From contig JBKBHA010000001.1 of NCBI GenBank assembly GCA_046297935.1, positions 372,001 through 436,000 of the forward strand: a DNA stretch of 64,000 nucleotides. The letters run 5' to 3'. The position numbers and the translations under genes are program-made. This DNA comes from CAYMZZ01 sp046297935. GTDB taxonomy: Bacteria; Bacteroidota; Bacteroidia; Chitinophagales; Chitinophagaceae. The notes beneath the pieces were generated by a model. It was not told the origin of the DNA. It searched no databases and saw nothing but the letters and a program-made list of their open reading frames with translations. Positions 1-8,301 of the stretch are shown in pieces (the first letter of the stretch is position 1; each line of letters opens with the position of its first letter).

Positions 1-1
1 A

Positions 2-502
2 TACGGCGAAGCGGCATCACTATTTGCAGCCAATAAGCTGGCTTATTTTCTGCAACGTAGCGGAGAGAAACTCAAATTGCAGTTTGTCCCGTTCACCTAT
101 GGACCGTATGCCCAGGCGGTAGAGAAAGTCTTATATGCAATGAATGGAAAGTACCTCAAAGGATTTGAACAAATGAAGGCAAAACCGTTCGAACCCCTGC
201 AATTGAATTATGATCGGTATGACGAGGTGAAGGAATTTGTAAATAAAGAACTGGACAGTGACCAAAGAAGGCGATTGGATAATCTCTTTAAAATAATATA
301 TGGGTTCGAAAATTCCCTTTCACTCGAAGTATTGGCCTCAATCGATTATTTACTCAACGAAAATAACAAGTTAACCAACGAGGATTTATTACGAAAGATT
401 CAGGAATGGAACGCTAGAAAAAAAGAATTGATCACTATGGAGCATATTGAGATGGCAGTAGCACATTTGTCAGCTTACAAATCCTCGCTCAATTTAAACT
501 AG
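2..502 (+). CDS. DarG-like antitoxin, C-terminal part (5' end outside window)
   Basis: The reading frame is open from base 2 and stops at 500-502, so only the C-terminal ~166 residues are here. The visible part contains KLAYFLQRSGE and a YGPYA motif followed by a YLKGF segment. This pattern is typical of the C-terminal domain that follows the macrodomain in DarG, the DNA ADP-ribosyl glycohydrolase antitoxin of DarTG toxin-antitoxin/phage-defence modules. The macrodomain itself and any darT toxin gene would lie to the left of the window. The TTG at 77 is internal and not a real start. A perfect hairpin terminator follows 58 bases downstream, so this is probably the last gene of its operon. The assignment rests on motif recognition of one domain; a macrodomain protein unrelated to DarT remains possible. 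Confidence 0.62.
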   Translation, partial: YGEAASLFAANKLAYFLQRSGEKLKLQFVPFTYGPYAQAVEKVLYAMNGKYLKGFEQMKAKPFEPLQLNYDRYDEVKEFVNKELDSDQRRRLDNLFKIIYGFENSLSLEVLASIDYLLNENNKLTNEDLLRKIQEWNARKKELITMEHIEMAVAHLSAYKSSLNLN

Positions 503-559
503 GAATAAACTGTCCCGCATCTCGCAAGAAACTAGTAACATAGCCAACGATATCGATCG

Positions 560-590
560 AAAAGAGCAGCAGACACTGCTCTTTTTGTTT
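560..590 (+). terminator. Rho-independent terminator after the DarG-like gene
   Basis: A perfect 10-bp stem (AAAAGAGCAG at 560-569 pairing with CTGCTCTTTT at 576-585) closes a 6-base loop and runs into a T-rich tail to 590. It lies 58 bases past the stop codon of the plus-strand gene. The A-run on the left gives it weak activity in the other direction, where it could also end the minus-strand ImmA remnant. Confidence 0.8.
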
Positions 591-608
591 TCAATTGCCA
601 CCTCCCTC

Positions 609-1181
609 TTATTTAAACCACACCACGCTAACAATATAATTATATATATCTGAATAAAAGCACTGTTCATACAATTGCCATTCCGGTTTCCAGCCGTTAC
701 AAACGAACCAATCTTCAAAATCCAAAGTCTCTACACTTGTATATTTAGCATTTTTTTTCAAAAAAGATTCGGCTGCAACGGTTGTCGGTGGCAGTGGCTG
801 CCCCTTCTTGAATTTATTGACCACTTTTGGAAAATGATCGCTTCGATAGCTCCATTCCACAATACTATCTCTCGAAAAAACGATCATAATTTCATGCGTT
901 CCCACTTGCGCAAATCGAAGCAGTGCTGCTGTGAGGCTAACATCGAATGAATTGGAGATATCTTTAATTATTTCCAAGGAAAATTTTCTTTTAGCCGTAA
1001 ACGCCCCCAACCTTACGGTCGGCATCAACAAATTGCCGGCAAAGAAATCTGCCTCTGTCTCAATCTTATCTGTATGTATAAGGGATTGATTAGATGGATG
1101 AGCAGGAATTGCGCCGCTCTTGATTCCATTCCTATGACTTTCCAAGAAGAAATGTTTGGACCAGAGGATCAAGATGAGCAT
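609..1181 (-). pseudogene. ImmA/IrrE-family metallopeptidase, 5'-truncated remnant
   Basis: The 190 residues resemble the part of ImmA/IrrE (COG2856) peptidases that follows the zinc-binding helix: HFFLESHRNG, then ETEADFFAGNLLMP, which carries the conserved third metal-ligand region (E-x-E-A-D-x-F-A). These enzymes cleave phage-type or stress repressors. The HExxH motif that should precede HFFLE is absent. An in-frame TAA lies two codons upstream of the first ATG, and the DNA beyond it belongs to the neighbouring secreted-protein gene. No other frame upstream supplies HExxH. The gene therefore looks decapitated and catalytically dead. Its 3' end faces the DarG-like gene across the terminator. 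It may be debris of a mobile or defence island. A functional short protein with another role cannot be excluded. Confidence 0.55.
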
Positions 1182-1239
1182 GAAGCATTAAGAACTGCTC
1201 ATCAGGGTTCATTAAGGCAGTGCGATCCTGCCGGATAGA

Positions 1240-2244
1240 TTATTGTTTTATCAACTTACTATTCATTACACCCCCGTTGCTATCCTCTATTTGCACAATA
1301 TAGGTGCCGGCGGAGAGATGGCTCAGCTTGACCTGATAGGCCGTTTTATTGCCTACGTTTATATAACTCACGATTACACCTGAGGTATTTATCAGCCTGA
1401 TAGTTTTAATCAATATACTACCATCGGTTGAACTGACGGTGAAATAATCCGAGGCCGGGTTGGGGTAGATGGCAAGCATGGTCTTTTCCTGCCTATTCAA
1501 CTTAACCAACACTACCTGCGAATAGGTTCTCTTTCCGTCAATATCTTCCTGCATGACCCGGTAGCTATGTGCTCCGTTAGAGAGATTGTAATCCACGAAA
1601 GTATAAGTATTAGGCCCGGCAGTGTTTTGGGCGGGTAGCAAATTGCTGATGGACACCCATTGATCGTTTACCTTCTTTTCTACTCTAAACCCTGCCACAT
1701 TATATTCATTGGCGGTTATCCATTTCACCTCTGCATCTTCGCCTGTAAGTGCCGCTGACACATGTACCCAATGCAGCGGAAGGGCAGCATTTATTTGCGC
1801 CAGTGTGCTTTCCCAAATTACAAGATTGGTCACATTTGTTTCCACAAAATTGCTATCCGTATCAACAGAAACAGGGGGGTAGGCATTCCATATCGACCCA
1901 TTGTATACATTTAACGCCAACTGGTTTTCGGCTATACCGTTCAATTCGCTTCCTGCGTAGTAGAAACGTACCTGGCCGGTAAACGGCGATACAGCCTGGC
2001 TAAAATAATACGCCCGGTTGATATGTGCGCCGGCTGCCGGGTGAGTTAATGTTGCACTTTTTTGCAGATTGTTTGCATTGCTGAGAGTATAATTGGCCGA
2101 TGGCTTCAGTACCAGGCCATCCATGGCAACGATAGCTCCCGCTTCAATAGAAATAGTTGCATTGCCGTTAAGGGTAATAATTGGTTGCGCCTTAACTATT
2201 GATGCAATAGCAATTAACGCGGTAGCCAGTACAATTCTTTTCAC
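1240..2244 (-). CDS. Secreted protein with T9SS type A sorting domain
   Basis: This 334-residue protein begins with a signal peptide (MKRIVLATALIAIASIVKAQ). The middle is beta-rich with no domain I can name; a stretch around residues 160-250 (WITANEYNVAGFRVEKK, then YRVMQEDIDGKRTYS) is the fibronectin-like segment that often precedes the T9SS tail. The last ~80 residues (IYPNPASDYFTV ... AGTYIVQI ... KLIKQ) form a typical Por-secretion C-terminal domain, which directs export across the outer membrane and is usually removed or attached to lipopolysaccharide. It lies downstream of the lipoprotein genes but is separated from them by a strong hairpin at 2333-2365, so it is probably transcribed on its own. 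Its cargo function is unknown. Confidence 0.75.
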   Translation of the reverse strand: MKRIVLATALIAIASIVKAQPIITLNGNATISIEAGAIVAMDGLVLKPSANYTLSNANNLQKSATLTHPAAGAHINRAYYFSQAVSPFTGQVRFYYAGSELNGIAENQLALNVYNGSIWNAYPPVSVDTDSNFVETNVTNLVIWESTLAQINAALPLHWVHVSAALTGEDAEVKWITANEYNVAGFRVEKKVNDQWVSISNLLPAQNTAGPNTYTFVDYNLSNGAHSYRVMQEDIDGKRTYSQVVLVKLNRQEKTMLAIYPNPASDYFTVSSTDGSILIKTIRLINTSGVIVSYINVGNKTAYQVKLSHLSAGTYIVQIEDSNGGVMNSKLIKQ

Positions 2245-2332
2245 TTCTTTATTTTTTATTCTATTACATTACTCTGATTCCCACCGAGTTTCAGGCTATA
2301 TGGTAGTCTGTTGGATAGAAGCTTTTGGTAAA

Positions 2333-2365
2333 GCCGGCAGGGTCACCCTGCCGGCGTGGTTTTTA
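2333..2365 (-). terminator. Hairpin terminator after the lipoprotein operon
   Basis: GCCGGCAGGGT (2333-2343) and its complement ACCCTGCCGGC (2345-2355) form a GC-rich perfect stem. It sits 55 bases past the stop of the last lipoprotein gene on the minus strand and before the next gene. The plus-strand side has the better T-run (TTTTT at 2360-2364), and the minus strand reads into a short TTT. It can therefore act in both directions but is placed to end the lipoprotein transcript. Confidence 0.6.
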
Positions 2366-2419
2366 CTATGTATCAACCGTGTCCATGAATGCTAATTGTA
2401 TAGGTACGGGGTTCACTCT

Positions 2420-2833
2420 TTAAAGATCTTTAGTGAACGAAATTGTGGCCTTTGCTTCCGGGAAATAGAGCGCTAATTCCTGTTTGTTGAGATTTTTAAT
2501 TTCCAGTTCCCCATTGAAGGCGAAATCGGATAGTAATACTTTTTGTTCATCTTCCAAAACGATGTACCCCGATTCTTCAACATACGCTTTGCATGATGAT
2601 GCGGTCTGTGTATAAACTACCGAGGTAAATATTTTATCTTTTGTGAACTCGTAATAAGTTTTTTCCTCGCAACTATTAGCCGGAGTATTGATAGTTCCGT
2701 CGTCAAGCTTAACTTCTTTCAGGTACCACTTTCCAACAATGAGATCGGCATACTTAGGCGCTGCCTCATCCTTGCTGCAACCGACAATCGAAGCGGATAG
2801 CAAAAGCAGGATCACTAACTTTGTGAAATACAT
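2420..2833 (-). CDS. Lipocalin-like lipoprotein (third of three paralogues)
   Basis: A 137-residue lipoprotein with signal peptide and lipobox (SASIVGC), so it is lipidated and anchored in the envelope. The mature part starts SKDEAAPKYADLIVGKWYL and has the small beta-barrel pattern of Bacteroidota lipocalin-like domains (GKWYLKEV, then an F/YEFTKD strand). Two cysteines (NSCEEK and SSCKAY) could form a disulfide. It is clearly paralogous to the two genes immediately upstream, which share KYADLI-GKWY and the first cysteine context. It is the last gene of the minus-strand operon and is followed by a hairpin terminator. No ligand can be deduced. Confidence 0.7.
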   Translation of the reverse strand: MYFTKLVILLLLSASIVGCSKDEAAPKYADLIVGKWYLKEVKLDDGTINTPANSCEEKTYYEFTKDKIFTSVVYTQTASSCKAYVEESGYIVLEDEQKVLLSDFAFNGELEIKNLNKQELALYFPEAKATISFTKDL

Positions 2834-2859
2834 TTTACTTGTTTTTTATCTTATTTAGT

Positions 2860-3288
2860 TTAGGGGGCTTTTTCGAGTTTGTAAGTGACTGAGGAGTTCG
2901 GAATATATAACTCCATTATTTTTGTATCCAGTTTGAGGATGTCTAAAACTCCACTGTCTGTATCAATAGATATCATTATCTTTTTTTCTTCTTCTAACAT
3001 GATATACTCCCCTTCCTCTATAGAGGGTATGCATAAGTCGCCGCTTTGGCCATAGGTGATGAGTGTAAATTCGCCGCTCTTTGTAAACTCAAAGGCCGAC
3101 TTTTTTTCGCAGCTATTCTGGGGAGTATAGGAAGTGCCATTATCAAACACCGCTTCGGTGATGTACCATTTGCCAATGATCAGATCGGCATATTTTGGCG
3201 CTGCATCTTCTTTGCTGCAGGAAACTAAAAGAGTACACAGCAGCAAAGCAACTGCGAGCCTGGAGAAGTGAAACATACTAAATTTCAT
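2860..3288 (-). CDS. Lipocalin-like lipoprotein (second of three paralogues)
   Basis: The ATG at 3288 is chosen because it starts a clean signal peptide (MKFSMFHFSRLAVALLLC) ending in a lipobox (LLVSC). The upstream ATG at 3327 would overlap the preceding gene and add a polar 13-residue tail. The mature part (SKEDAAPKYADLIIGKWYI) is nearly identical at its start to the next gene's product. It keeps the two cysteines (NSCEKK and LCIPSI) and the same order of beta strands. It is probably an outer- or inner-membrane lipoprotein of lipocalin-like fold and unknown ligand. The 26-bp gap to the next gene supports co-transcription. Confidence 0.7.
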   Translation of the reverse strand: MKFSMFHFSRLAVALLLCTLLVSCSKEDAAPKYADLIIGKWYITEAVFDNGTSYTPQNSCEKKSAFEFTKSGEFTLITYGQSGDLCIPSIEEGEYIMLEEEKKIMISIDTDSGVLDILKLDTKIMELYIPNSSVTYKLEKAP

Positions 3289-3298
3289 AATCGTTTTT

Positions 3299-3709
3299 TT
3301 ATTTTTTGAATGTGGTGATATAGTCAATGGAATTGGATAGTTCCAGCGTGTTATCTGTAAGAGTGATTACTTCAAACGAACCGGTAATCAGCCCGTCCTC
3401 TGTTGATACTTTTAACTCTTTGCCATCATCCGAAAGTTCGTAGACGGCAGCATTCAAAGTGGGTTTGCACTCTCCCATACTAATGGCGTAGTTGACATTG
3501 GTAAGACTCCCGTCTTTTTTAAAGTCGAAATAGCTTTTCTTTTCGCAACTGGAAGCGACATCTACCTCTCCGGCGGCGCTGGTTGTTTTTTCCAGGTACC
3601 ATCTTCCCTGCAGCAATTCATAGGGTGATGCTGTTGCGTCCTGTTTGTCTTTGCTGCACGAAGCGAAGAGGAGGGTGGAGATAATTGTGACGGCGAATAA
3701 TCTTTTCAT
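3299..3709 (-). CDS. Lipocalin-like lipoprotein (first of three paralogues)
   Basis: A 136-residue lipoprotein with lipobox LLFASC after the signal peptide. The mature protein carries LLQGRWYLEKTT, then SSCEKKSYFDFKKDGSL and a second cysteine in GECKPTL, matching the two downstream paralogues more loosely than they match each other. The three genes look like a tandem duplication that has begun to diverge. It lies 37 bases after the stop of the repetitive exported protein gene, in the same direction, so the four genes probably form one operon. Ligand and role are unknown. Confidence 0.7.
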   Translation of the reverse strand: MKRLFAVTIISTLLFASCSKDKQDATASPYELLQGRWYLEKTTSAAGEVDVASSCEKKSYFDFKKDGSLTNVNYAISMGECKPTLNAAVYELSDDGKELKVSTEDGLITGSFEVITLTDNTLELSNSIDYITTFKK

Positions 3710-3746
3710 AAAAAGGTTTATTTATTTGTTTTAATTAAGAGAAAAG

Positions 3747-4844
3747 TTAATTGCGTAGAACGGTGGTAAAATAGAGCGTACCCTTTAGCGTGCCGGCGGC
3801 GCCGGTTTGGTTATGAAATTGAACAAATACCCTGTCATCGGATGCTTCCAGTGCGCCAACTGTAATATTGACCCTGGCCCATTGAATACTGGCAGGGTCT
3901 GCATCTACATTTGACAACATTACCCTCATATCGTCGGCATCAGAAAAAGGCGGCAGGTTGAGCCATACGCCGGCAACTGCATTCACTCCAATGCCCATAT
4001 CGACATTTAAAGTGCTAAAGCCCATGCTCAATGCGGAGGGCCCATTGCTGGATACAGAACCCTTACCAGCCACTGTGAGTGATCCTGCGTCAAGATTGCC
4101 TGTTACCTGTAAATTTCCACCCATCCGACTGTCGCCGTCATACACTCTAAACCTGAAGGCTGCATCGGGAAGGCCGCCAATAGCCGAATTGCCTGTGGCG
4201 TGAAATTCTCCTCCTATTCTTGCGTTGCCATCGTAAACGCGTAAGCGATAGTTGTCGTCTGTGGCACCACCTACTGCAAATTTCACATCGGCCCGCATGG
4301 CTGAAGTGGCGCGTATATTGGCCGATGACACTTCCTGATAGGCAATGAAATTTCCCTGCGCCATAAGGTCGCCTGTAAAAGTGCCGTCGCCTGCAAAATA
4401 GCTGTTGCCATTATTTACATGCAATCGGAAATTTCCGGTGTATGGTCCCGGGCCCAAACGTAAGTTGCCAGCCACATAACTGTTGGCATTACCTGCTATA
4501 TCGCCATTAACATGAAGTTTGTATTGTGGGGTGCCAACGCCAATGCCGACATTTCCATTTTGCGCAATGGAAATACGTTTGCTGCCGTTAGTCCAAAGGT
4601 CCAGCCCCTTGTAGCCAATGCCCGGCGGAAACTGGTTGCTGGTAATACCAGCCTGGTAAGGGGAAGCGCCAAATAATAGGGCCGCGCTATCCAGTTCGCC
4701 AAGGTTATCTCCTCCATGGTCAACCACGATTGAACCATTTACTGAAAGTTTCTTTGTGGGGTTCACAACACCAATGCCTACATTTTGTGCAGATAGCAAA
4801 AAGCCAACTGCAACAAGAGGAAGAAGCGCAAGTATCTTTTTCAT
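3747..4844 (-). CDS. Exported repetitive protein with NVGIG / tail-fibre-like repeats
   Basis: A 365-residue protein with a signal peptide (MKKILALLPLVAVGFLLSAQ). It then shows NVGIG-x(2-4)-P-x-KL-V-NG units near residues 21 and 98, followed by at least three copies of a FRLRVYDGNxRxGG-type unit. Such repeats are common in Bacteroidota surface proteins and resemble the beta-structured shafts of phage tail fibres. The C-terminal ~90 residues, from about ASDDRVFVQFHN onward, look globular. No catalytic motif is visible. It heads the operon that ends with the three lipoproteins, with a candidate promoter just upstream. A surface fibre or structural role is likely but unproven. Confidence 0.6.
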   Translation of the reverse strand: MKKILALLPLVAVGFLLSAQNVGIGVVNPTKKLSVNGSIVVDHGGDNLGELDSAALLFGASPYQAGITSNQFPPGIGYKGLDLWTNGSKRISIAQNGNVGIGVGTPQYKLHVNGDIAGNANSYVAGNLRLGPGPYTGNFRLHVNNGNSYFAGDGTFTGDLMAQGNFIAYQEVSSANIRATSAMRADVKFAVGGATDDNYRLRVYDGNARIGGEFHATGNSAIGGLPDAAFRFRVYDGDSRMGGNLQVTGNLDAGSLTVAGKGSVSSNGPSALSMGFSTLNVDMGIGVNAVAGVWLNLPPFSDADDMRVMLSNVDADPASIQWARVNITVGALEASDDRVFVQFHNQTGAAGTLKGTLYFTTVLRN

Positions 4845-5175
4845 ATTAAAAGTTTAACGGGGTCAAAACTATCCACGCGTGCAGTCCCGGGCAATGCTGT
4901 GTTATCAAACGGTGGATGCGGGTTACTGGGTGGTAAACTGCGGAACTGACGGCAGTTTGGTTATCGGTGCAAATAATGTAGCGAGGCTATTGTACGGGTG
5001 ATAAAGGTTTTTCACTTGCTATATCAGACTAAGCCTTTGTGTTTAGAAATAAAGTAACTGATAAAGCACGCTTGTTCGCACACAAGTTGTCGCTGCCTTA
5101 TGTGAAGGCAAAATAGTTCACTACTTAGGAATGAAATTTAGGCTCTTTCTGCAGAGGTATTTAGAAAATTGACAC
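4845..5175. other. 331-bp intergenic region between divergent genes
   Basis: No open frame here looks coding. It contains the candidate minus-strand promoter at 4864-4894 and a small 6-bp hairpin (TGCCTT at 5094-5099 with AAGGCA at 5105-5110) without a T-tail. A short inverted pair CTTGT/ACAAG lies around 5081-5095. I found no good TAnnTTTG element for the plus-strand DUF421 gene. Confidence 0.5.
4864..4894 (-). promoter_or_regulatory. Candidate Bacteroidota promoter for the lipoprotein operon
   Basis: Read on the minus strand, TAGTTTTG (4864-4871) matches the Bacteroidota -7 consensus TAnnTTTG. A TTG (4892-4894) lies 20 bases upstream of it, the normal spacing for the -33 element. The start codon at 4844 follows 19 bases later, which implies a very short leader. 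Confidence 0.4.
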
Positions 5176-5700
5176 ATGACAAAATTTTTCTTTGATAGCT
5201 GGGAAAGCATCATACGTACAAGCGTCATTTCTGTAATGGCCTATACCTCGTTAATCTTTTTATTGAGGGTAGCGGGAAAGCGAACTCTTTCTAAAATGAA
5301 TGCCTTCGATTTTATCGTGACCATTGCACTTGGTTCCACTCTGGCCACGGTACTGTTGAATAAAAACGTGGCCCTGGCCGATGGTGTGTTGGCATTTTTT
5401 TTACTGATCGTGTTTCAATACCTGATATCTTACTTCTCTGCCAGATATAGAGCTTTTAGCAACTTAGTAAAGGCCACGCCGGCACTGATCTGTTATAAAG
5501 GGGAATTTCTTAGTGATATGATGAAAAAGGAAAGGGGAAACGTAGACGAGGTACATGCTACTATCCGGGAGAAGGGGCTTAGTTCGCTTGAACAGACTGA
5601 AGCAATTGTTTTGGAAACTTACGGAAGCCTCACCGTTATTGAAAAAATAAAAGACCCTTTGGCTCATACGGTTTCGCGTTTGCAGAATTATCCGCTCTAA
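5176..5700 (+). CDS. DUF421 (YetF-type) membrane protein
   Basis: A 174-residue protein with three predicted membrane segments (about residues 12-30, 42-60 and 66-86), followed by a small cytosolic domain. The second helix contains the DUF421 hallmark AFDFIVTIALGS, preceded by RVAGKRTLSKM. The cytosolic domain holds the ALICYKGEF and GLSSLEQTEAIVLE motifs seen in YetF/YdfS-like proteins. Length and order match the family. Function is poorly defined; some homologues are linked to stress and spore-germinant complexes. It stands alone, converging on the ROK regulator with only 10 bases between stop codons. Confidence 0.85.
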   Translation: MTKFFFDSWESIIRTSVISVMAYTSLIFLLRVAGKRTLSKMNAFDFIVTIALGSTLATVLLNKNVALADGVLAFFLLIVFQYLISYFSARYRAFSNLVKATPALICYKGEFLSDMMKKERGNVDEVHATIREKGLSSLEQTEAIVLETYGSLTVIEKIKDPLAHTVSRLQNYPL

Positions 5701-5710
5701 AGGAATTTTC

Positions 5711-6943
5711 TTACACAGCAATCACCTTGCGTCTTGCAATGAGGCAGGCACCTACCACACCTGCCTTTTCACCCAGTTTGGATACTTTGAGCTGGGTATC
5801 ATTATTCACCAGGCTCAGCGAAAATTTGTTGATGGCGCTTTTTGCTGGCAGTCGTAGATACTCACCGGTTTCAGACAAGGTTCCACCGAGGATCACCAGT
5901 TCGGGATTAAAGATATTGATCAGTACCGACAATGCTCTTCCCAGCATTTCTCCCATTTCCGATAGCAACTCAATCACCAGCACATCTTCCTGACGTGCGG
6001 CTTCAATCAGGTCTTCGAGCTTCAGGTTCTCTATATTTTTGCAATTTTTCGTGAGAATGGAAGTAGCGCCACTATTCAGTTTCTCCTTCACTTTGCGAAC
6101 CAGTGCCTGTCCGGATATCTCGGTTTCAAGACAGCCTTTTTTGCCGCAGCCGCAGAGAATGCTGTTGTCGAAGAAAGGAATATGACCAAACTCGCCACTG
6201 AAGCCGCTCTTGCCATAGTAAACCTTGCCATCGATGATGATGCCTGAGCCCGTTCCGTAATCGAGGTTGATAAAAATAACATTCCTCTCATCGGCCACCA
6301 CTCCCTGTTCGTACTCACCAAGTGCCATCGCATTGGCATCATTTTCCAGGAAAGTGCGAATGCCAGTCTGCTCTTCAATTAGGCGTGCAAGAGGCTCTTC
6401 CTGAAAATGGAAATAACTATAGCTATAGCCGGTAATATTGTTCACACGCCCTGAAAGGTTGATGCCCATTCCCAGGATCTTCGATTTATTGATACCTCGG
6501 TCTTTGATGAAATTGATGATACTTTTTATCAGCGTGCTGAGCGACTGCTGGGTATTAGCCAGCGAATAGGGGATCTTTTCCTCCAGTTTGATGATATGTT
6601 TGTTAAAGTCCATCAAACCAATGTTGACATAATAACGCTTCACATCCACCCCAATAAAATAGCAGGCGTTGCCGGCCAGACCGTAGGTATTTGCGCGGCG
6701 TCCTCCCGTCGATTTGATTTTGCCCAGATCAACGAGCAACCCCTCTTTTATAAGCGTGTTGACCAGACTGGTCACTTTGGGAACACTCATGTTCAAATGG
6801 CGAGAGAGCTCGGGGATTGTGAGACTGTCGATCTCATCAAGTATTTTGATAATCTGTTTTTTAACCGATTTATTCTTGTTTGCCACGCCCCCGGCCAGCG
6901 GATCCTCCGAGAAGAACTCAGATAAGGCAGTTTTTGACTTCAT
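5711..6943 (-). CDS. ROK-family transcriptional repressor (NagC/XylR type)
   Basis: The 410 residues start with a winged helix-turn-helix (about 25-90: DSLTIPELSRHLNMSVPKV), followed by a two-lobed ROK sugar-kinase fold. Visible ROK marks are ENDANAMALGE, the nucleotide/sugar loop GTGSGIIIDG, and the zinc motif GH-x(9)-CGCGKKGCLE. The family binds an amino sugar, sugar phosphate or similar ligand and releases its operator. The gene is transcribed away from the epimerase gene and the whole glycan-utilisation locus. It is therefore the obvious local regulator of that locus and possibly of itself. The A/T-rich inverted repeats between the two genes are candidate operators. ROK regulators with this domain order usually do not phosphorylate sugar, although the catalytic-loop Asp is present here. 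Confidence 0.88.
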   Translation of the reverse strand: MKSKTALSEFFSEDPLAGGVANKNKSVKKQIIKILDEIDSLTIPELSRHLNMSVPKVTSLVNTLIKEGLLVDLGKIKSTGGRRANTYGLAGNACYFIGVDVKRYYVNIGLMDFNKHIIKLEEKIPYSLANTQQSLSTLIKSIINFIKDRGINKSKILGMGINLSGRVNNITGYSYSYFHFQEEPLARLIEEQTGIRTFLENDANAMALGEYEQGVVADERNVIFINLDYGTGSGIIIDGKVYYGKSGFSGEFGHIPFFDNSILCGCGKKGCLETEISGQALVRKVKEKLNSGATSILTKNCKNIENLKLEDLIEAARQEDVLVIELLSEMGEMLGRALSVLINIFNPELVILGGTLSETGEYLRLPAKSAINKFSLSLVNNDTQLKVSKLGEKAGVVGACLIARRKVIAV

Positions 6944-7034
6944 ATTTCTAAGATACTGACAAAATTAGGTAAGACTCCGATTGATCGGGAGTTGAGAGCT
7001 AAAGCTGTTCAAGTAACTAAAAATAATTAGTAAG

Positions 7035-7063
7035 TTTATATTTTGTTTAATAATTTATATTAA
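7035..7063. promoter_or_regulatory. Candidate ROK operator upstream of the epimerase gene
   Basis: The divergent intergenic region holds two direct copies of TTTATATT (7035-7042 and 7054-7061), 19 bases apart. The second lies inside an inverted repeat TTAATA-N5-TATTAA (7047-7063). NagC/Mlc-type ROK operators are similarly A/T-rich and palindromic. Low base complexity makes chance a real possibility. Confidence 0.3.
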
Positions 7064-7089
7064 CTTCAATTTTCTTAATTCAGATTATT

Positions 7090-8298
7090 ATGATCGGGGC
7101 CGACCAAAACCAAACGACTGCTTACCGGGAAAAACCTGCCAGCTGGCAGCAACTGGCGCATCAGTACCGGGCAGAGCTGCTCGAGAATGTCCTGCCATTT
7201 TGGATGGCTTTCAGCAGAGACGAGGAACACGGCGGTTTCTTCACCTGTCTTGATCGCCAGGGCAAGGTGTTCGACACTGATAAGTTTGTTTGGCTGCAGG
7301 GAAGAGAGGTCTGGTGTTTCAGCTATATGTACAACCATGTAGAACGCAGAAAGGAGTGGCTCGATATGGCTATTTACGGCGCAAGCTTCCTTGAAAAATA
7401 TGGACGCGACGAAAATGGTAACTGGTATTTTTCTCTAACGGCCGACGGACGCCCGCTGGTACAGCCCTATAATATATTCAGCGATTGTTTTGCGTGTATG
7501 GGCTTTGCAGCCCTCAATAAAGCAACAGGTGAAGAGCGGTACAAACAAATCGCACTCGATAGTTTTGAAAATATCATCCGCCGCAAGGACAACTGGAAAG
7601 GTGCTTACAATAAGGCTTATCCAGGTACAAGGCCACTTCGCAATTTTTCACTGCCCATGATCCTGTGCAATCTGGCGTTGGAACTTGAACATATTATCGG
7701 CACAGAGCGGGTAAACAGTTTCATTCCAACGGTAGTGGAGGAAGTAATGGATGTATTTTATCAGCCGGAGTCGGGCTTGATACTCGAAAACGTAAACCCT
7801 GATGGCAGCTTTGCTGACTGCTTCGAGGGTAGACTTATGAATCCCGGTCATGCAATTGAAGCAATGTGGTTTATCATGGATTTGGGCGAGAGGCTACAGG
7901 ACAAAGGGCTGATTGAAAAAGCCTGTCAGATTACCCTGCGCACAATTGAGTATGGTTGGGATAACGAATATGGAGGCATTTTTTATTTTCTCGATATCAA
8001 GGGTCATCCTCCACAGCAGTTAGAATGGGACCAAAAACTATGGTGGGTGCATGTGGAGGCATTGGTAGCTCTGGCCAAAGGCTATAAACTAACTGGAGAT
8101 AGTAGATGCGCGGAATGGTTCGCGAAGCTGCATGAATATACCTGGCAGCATTTTAAAGACAGAGAATACGGGGAATGGTACGGATACCTTAACCGAAGAG
8201 GTGAAGTGCTGCTCCCACTAAAAGGCGGTAAATGGAAAGGTTGTTTTCATATTCCCCGCTCATTATACCAGGTTTGGAAAACACTGGAAACGTTGTAA
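7090..8298 (+). CDS. N-acylglucosamine 2-epimerase (AGE family)
   Basis: A 402-residue cytosolic protein spanning the whole alpha6/alpha6-barrel of the AGE family. Diagnostic stretches are the N-terminal DEEHGGFFTCLDR, the central GGIFYFLDIKG ... QLEWDQKLWWVHVEAL, and the C-terminal KWKGCFHIPRSL. The last matches renin-binding protein/GlcNAc 2-epimerases better than cellobiose 2-epimerases. The catalytic histidines in the HVEAL and FHIPR contexts are present. The expected reaction is interconversion of N-acetyl-D-glucosamine and N-acetyl-D-mannosamine. It is the first gene of the run controlled by the ROK repressor and lies 3 bases before the FAD oxidoreductase gene. It suggests that the substrate contains GlcNAc or ManNAc, but a different sugar cannot be excluded from sequence. 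Confidence 0.85.
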   Translation: MIGADQNQTTAYREKPASWQQLAHQYRAELLENVLPFWMAFSRDEEHGGFFTCLDRQGKVFDTDKFVWLQGREVWCFSYMYNHVERRKEWLDMAIYGASFLEKYGRDENGNWYFSLTADGRPLVQPYNIFSDCFACMGFAALNKATGEERYKQIALDSFENIIRRKDNWKGAYNKAYPGTRPLRNFSLPMILCNLALELEHIIGTERVNSFIPTVVEEVMDVFYQPESGLILENVNPDGSFADCFEGRLMNPGHAIEAMWFIMDLGERLQDKGLIEKACQITLRTIEYGWDNEYGGIFYFLDIKGHPPQQLEWDQKLWWVHVEALVALAKGYKLTGDSRCAEWFAKLHEYTWQHFKDREYGEWYGYLNRRGEVLLPLKGGKWKGCFHIPRSLYQVWKTLETL

Positions 8299-8301
8299 GC
8301 C

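Noticed and set aside
1182..1239. Missing HExxH exon of the ImmA remnant in another frame
   Set aside because: A short frame (MNPDEQFLMLHAHLD) overlaps the region but contains no HExxH, and further upstream DNA belongs to the neighbouring gene.
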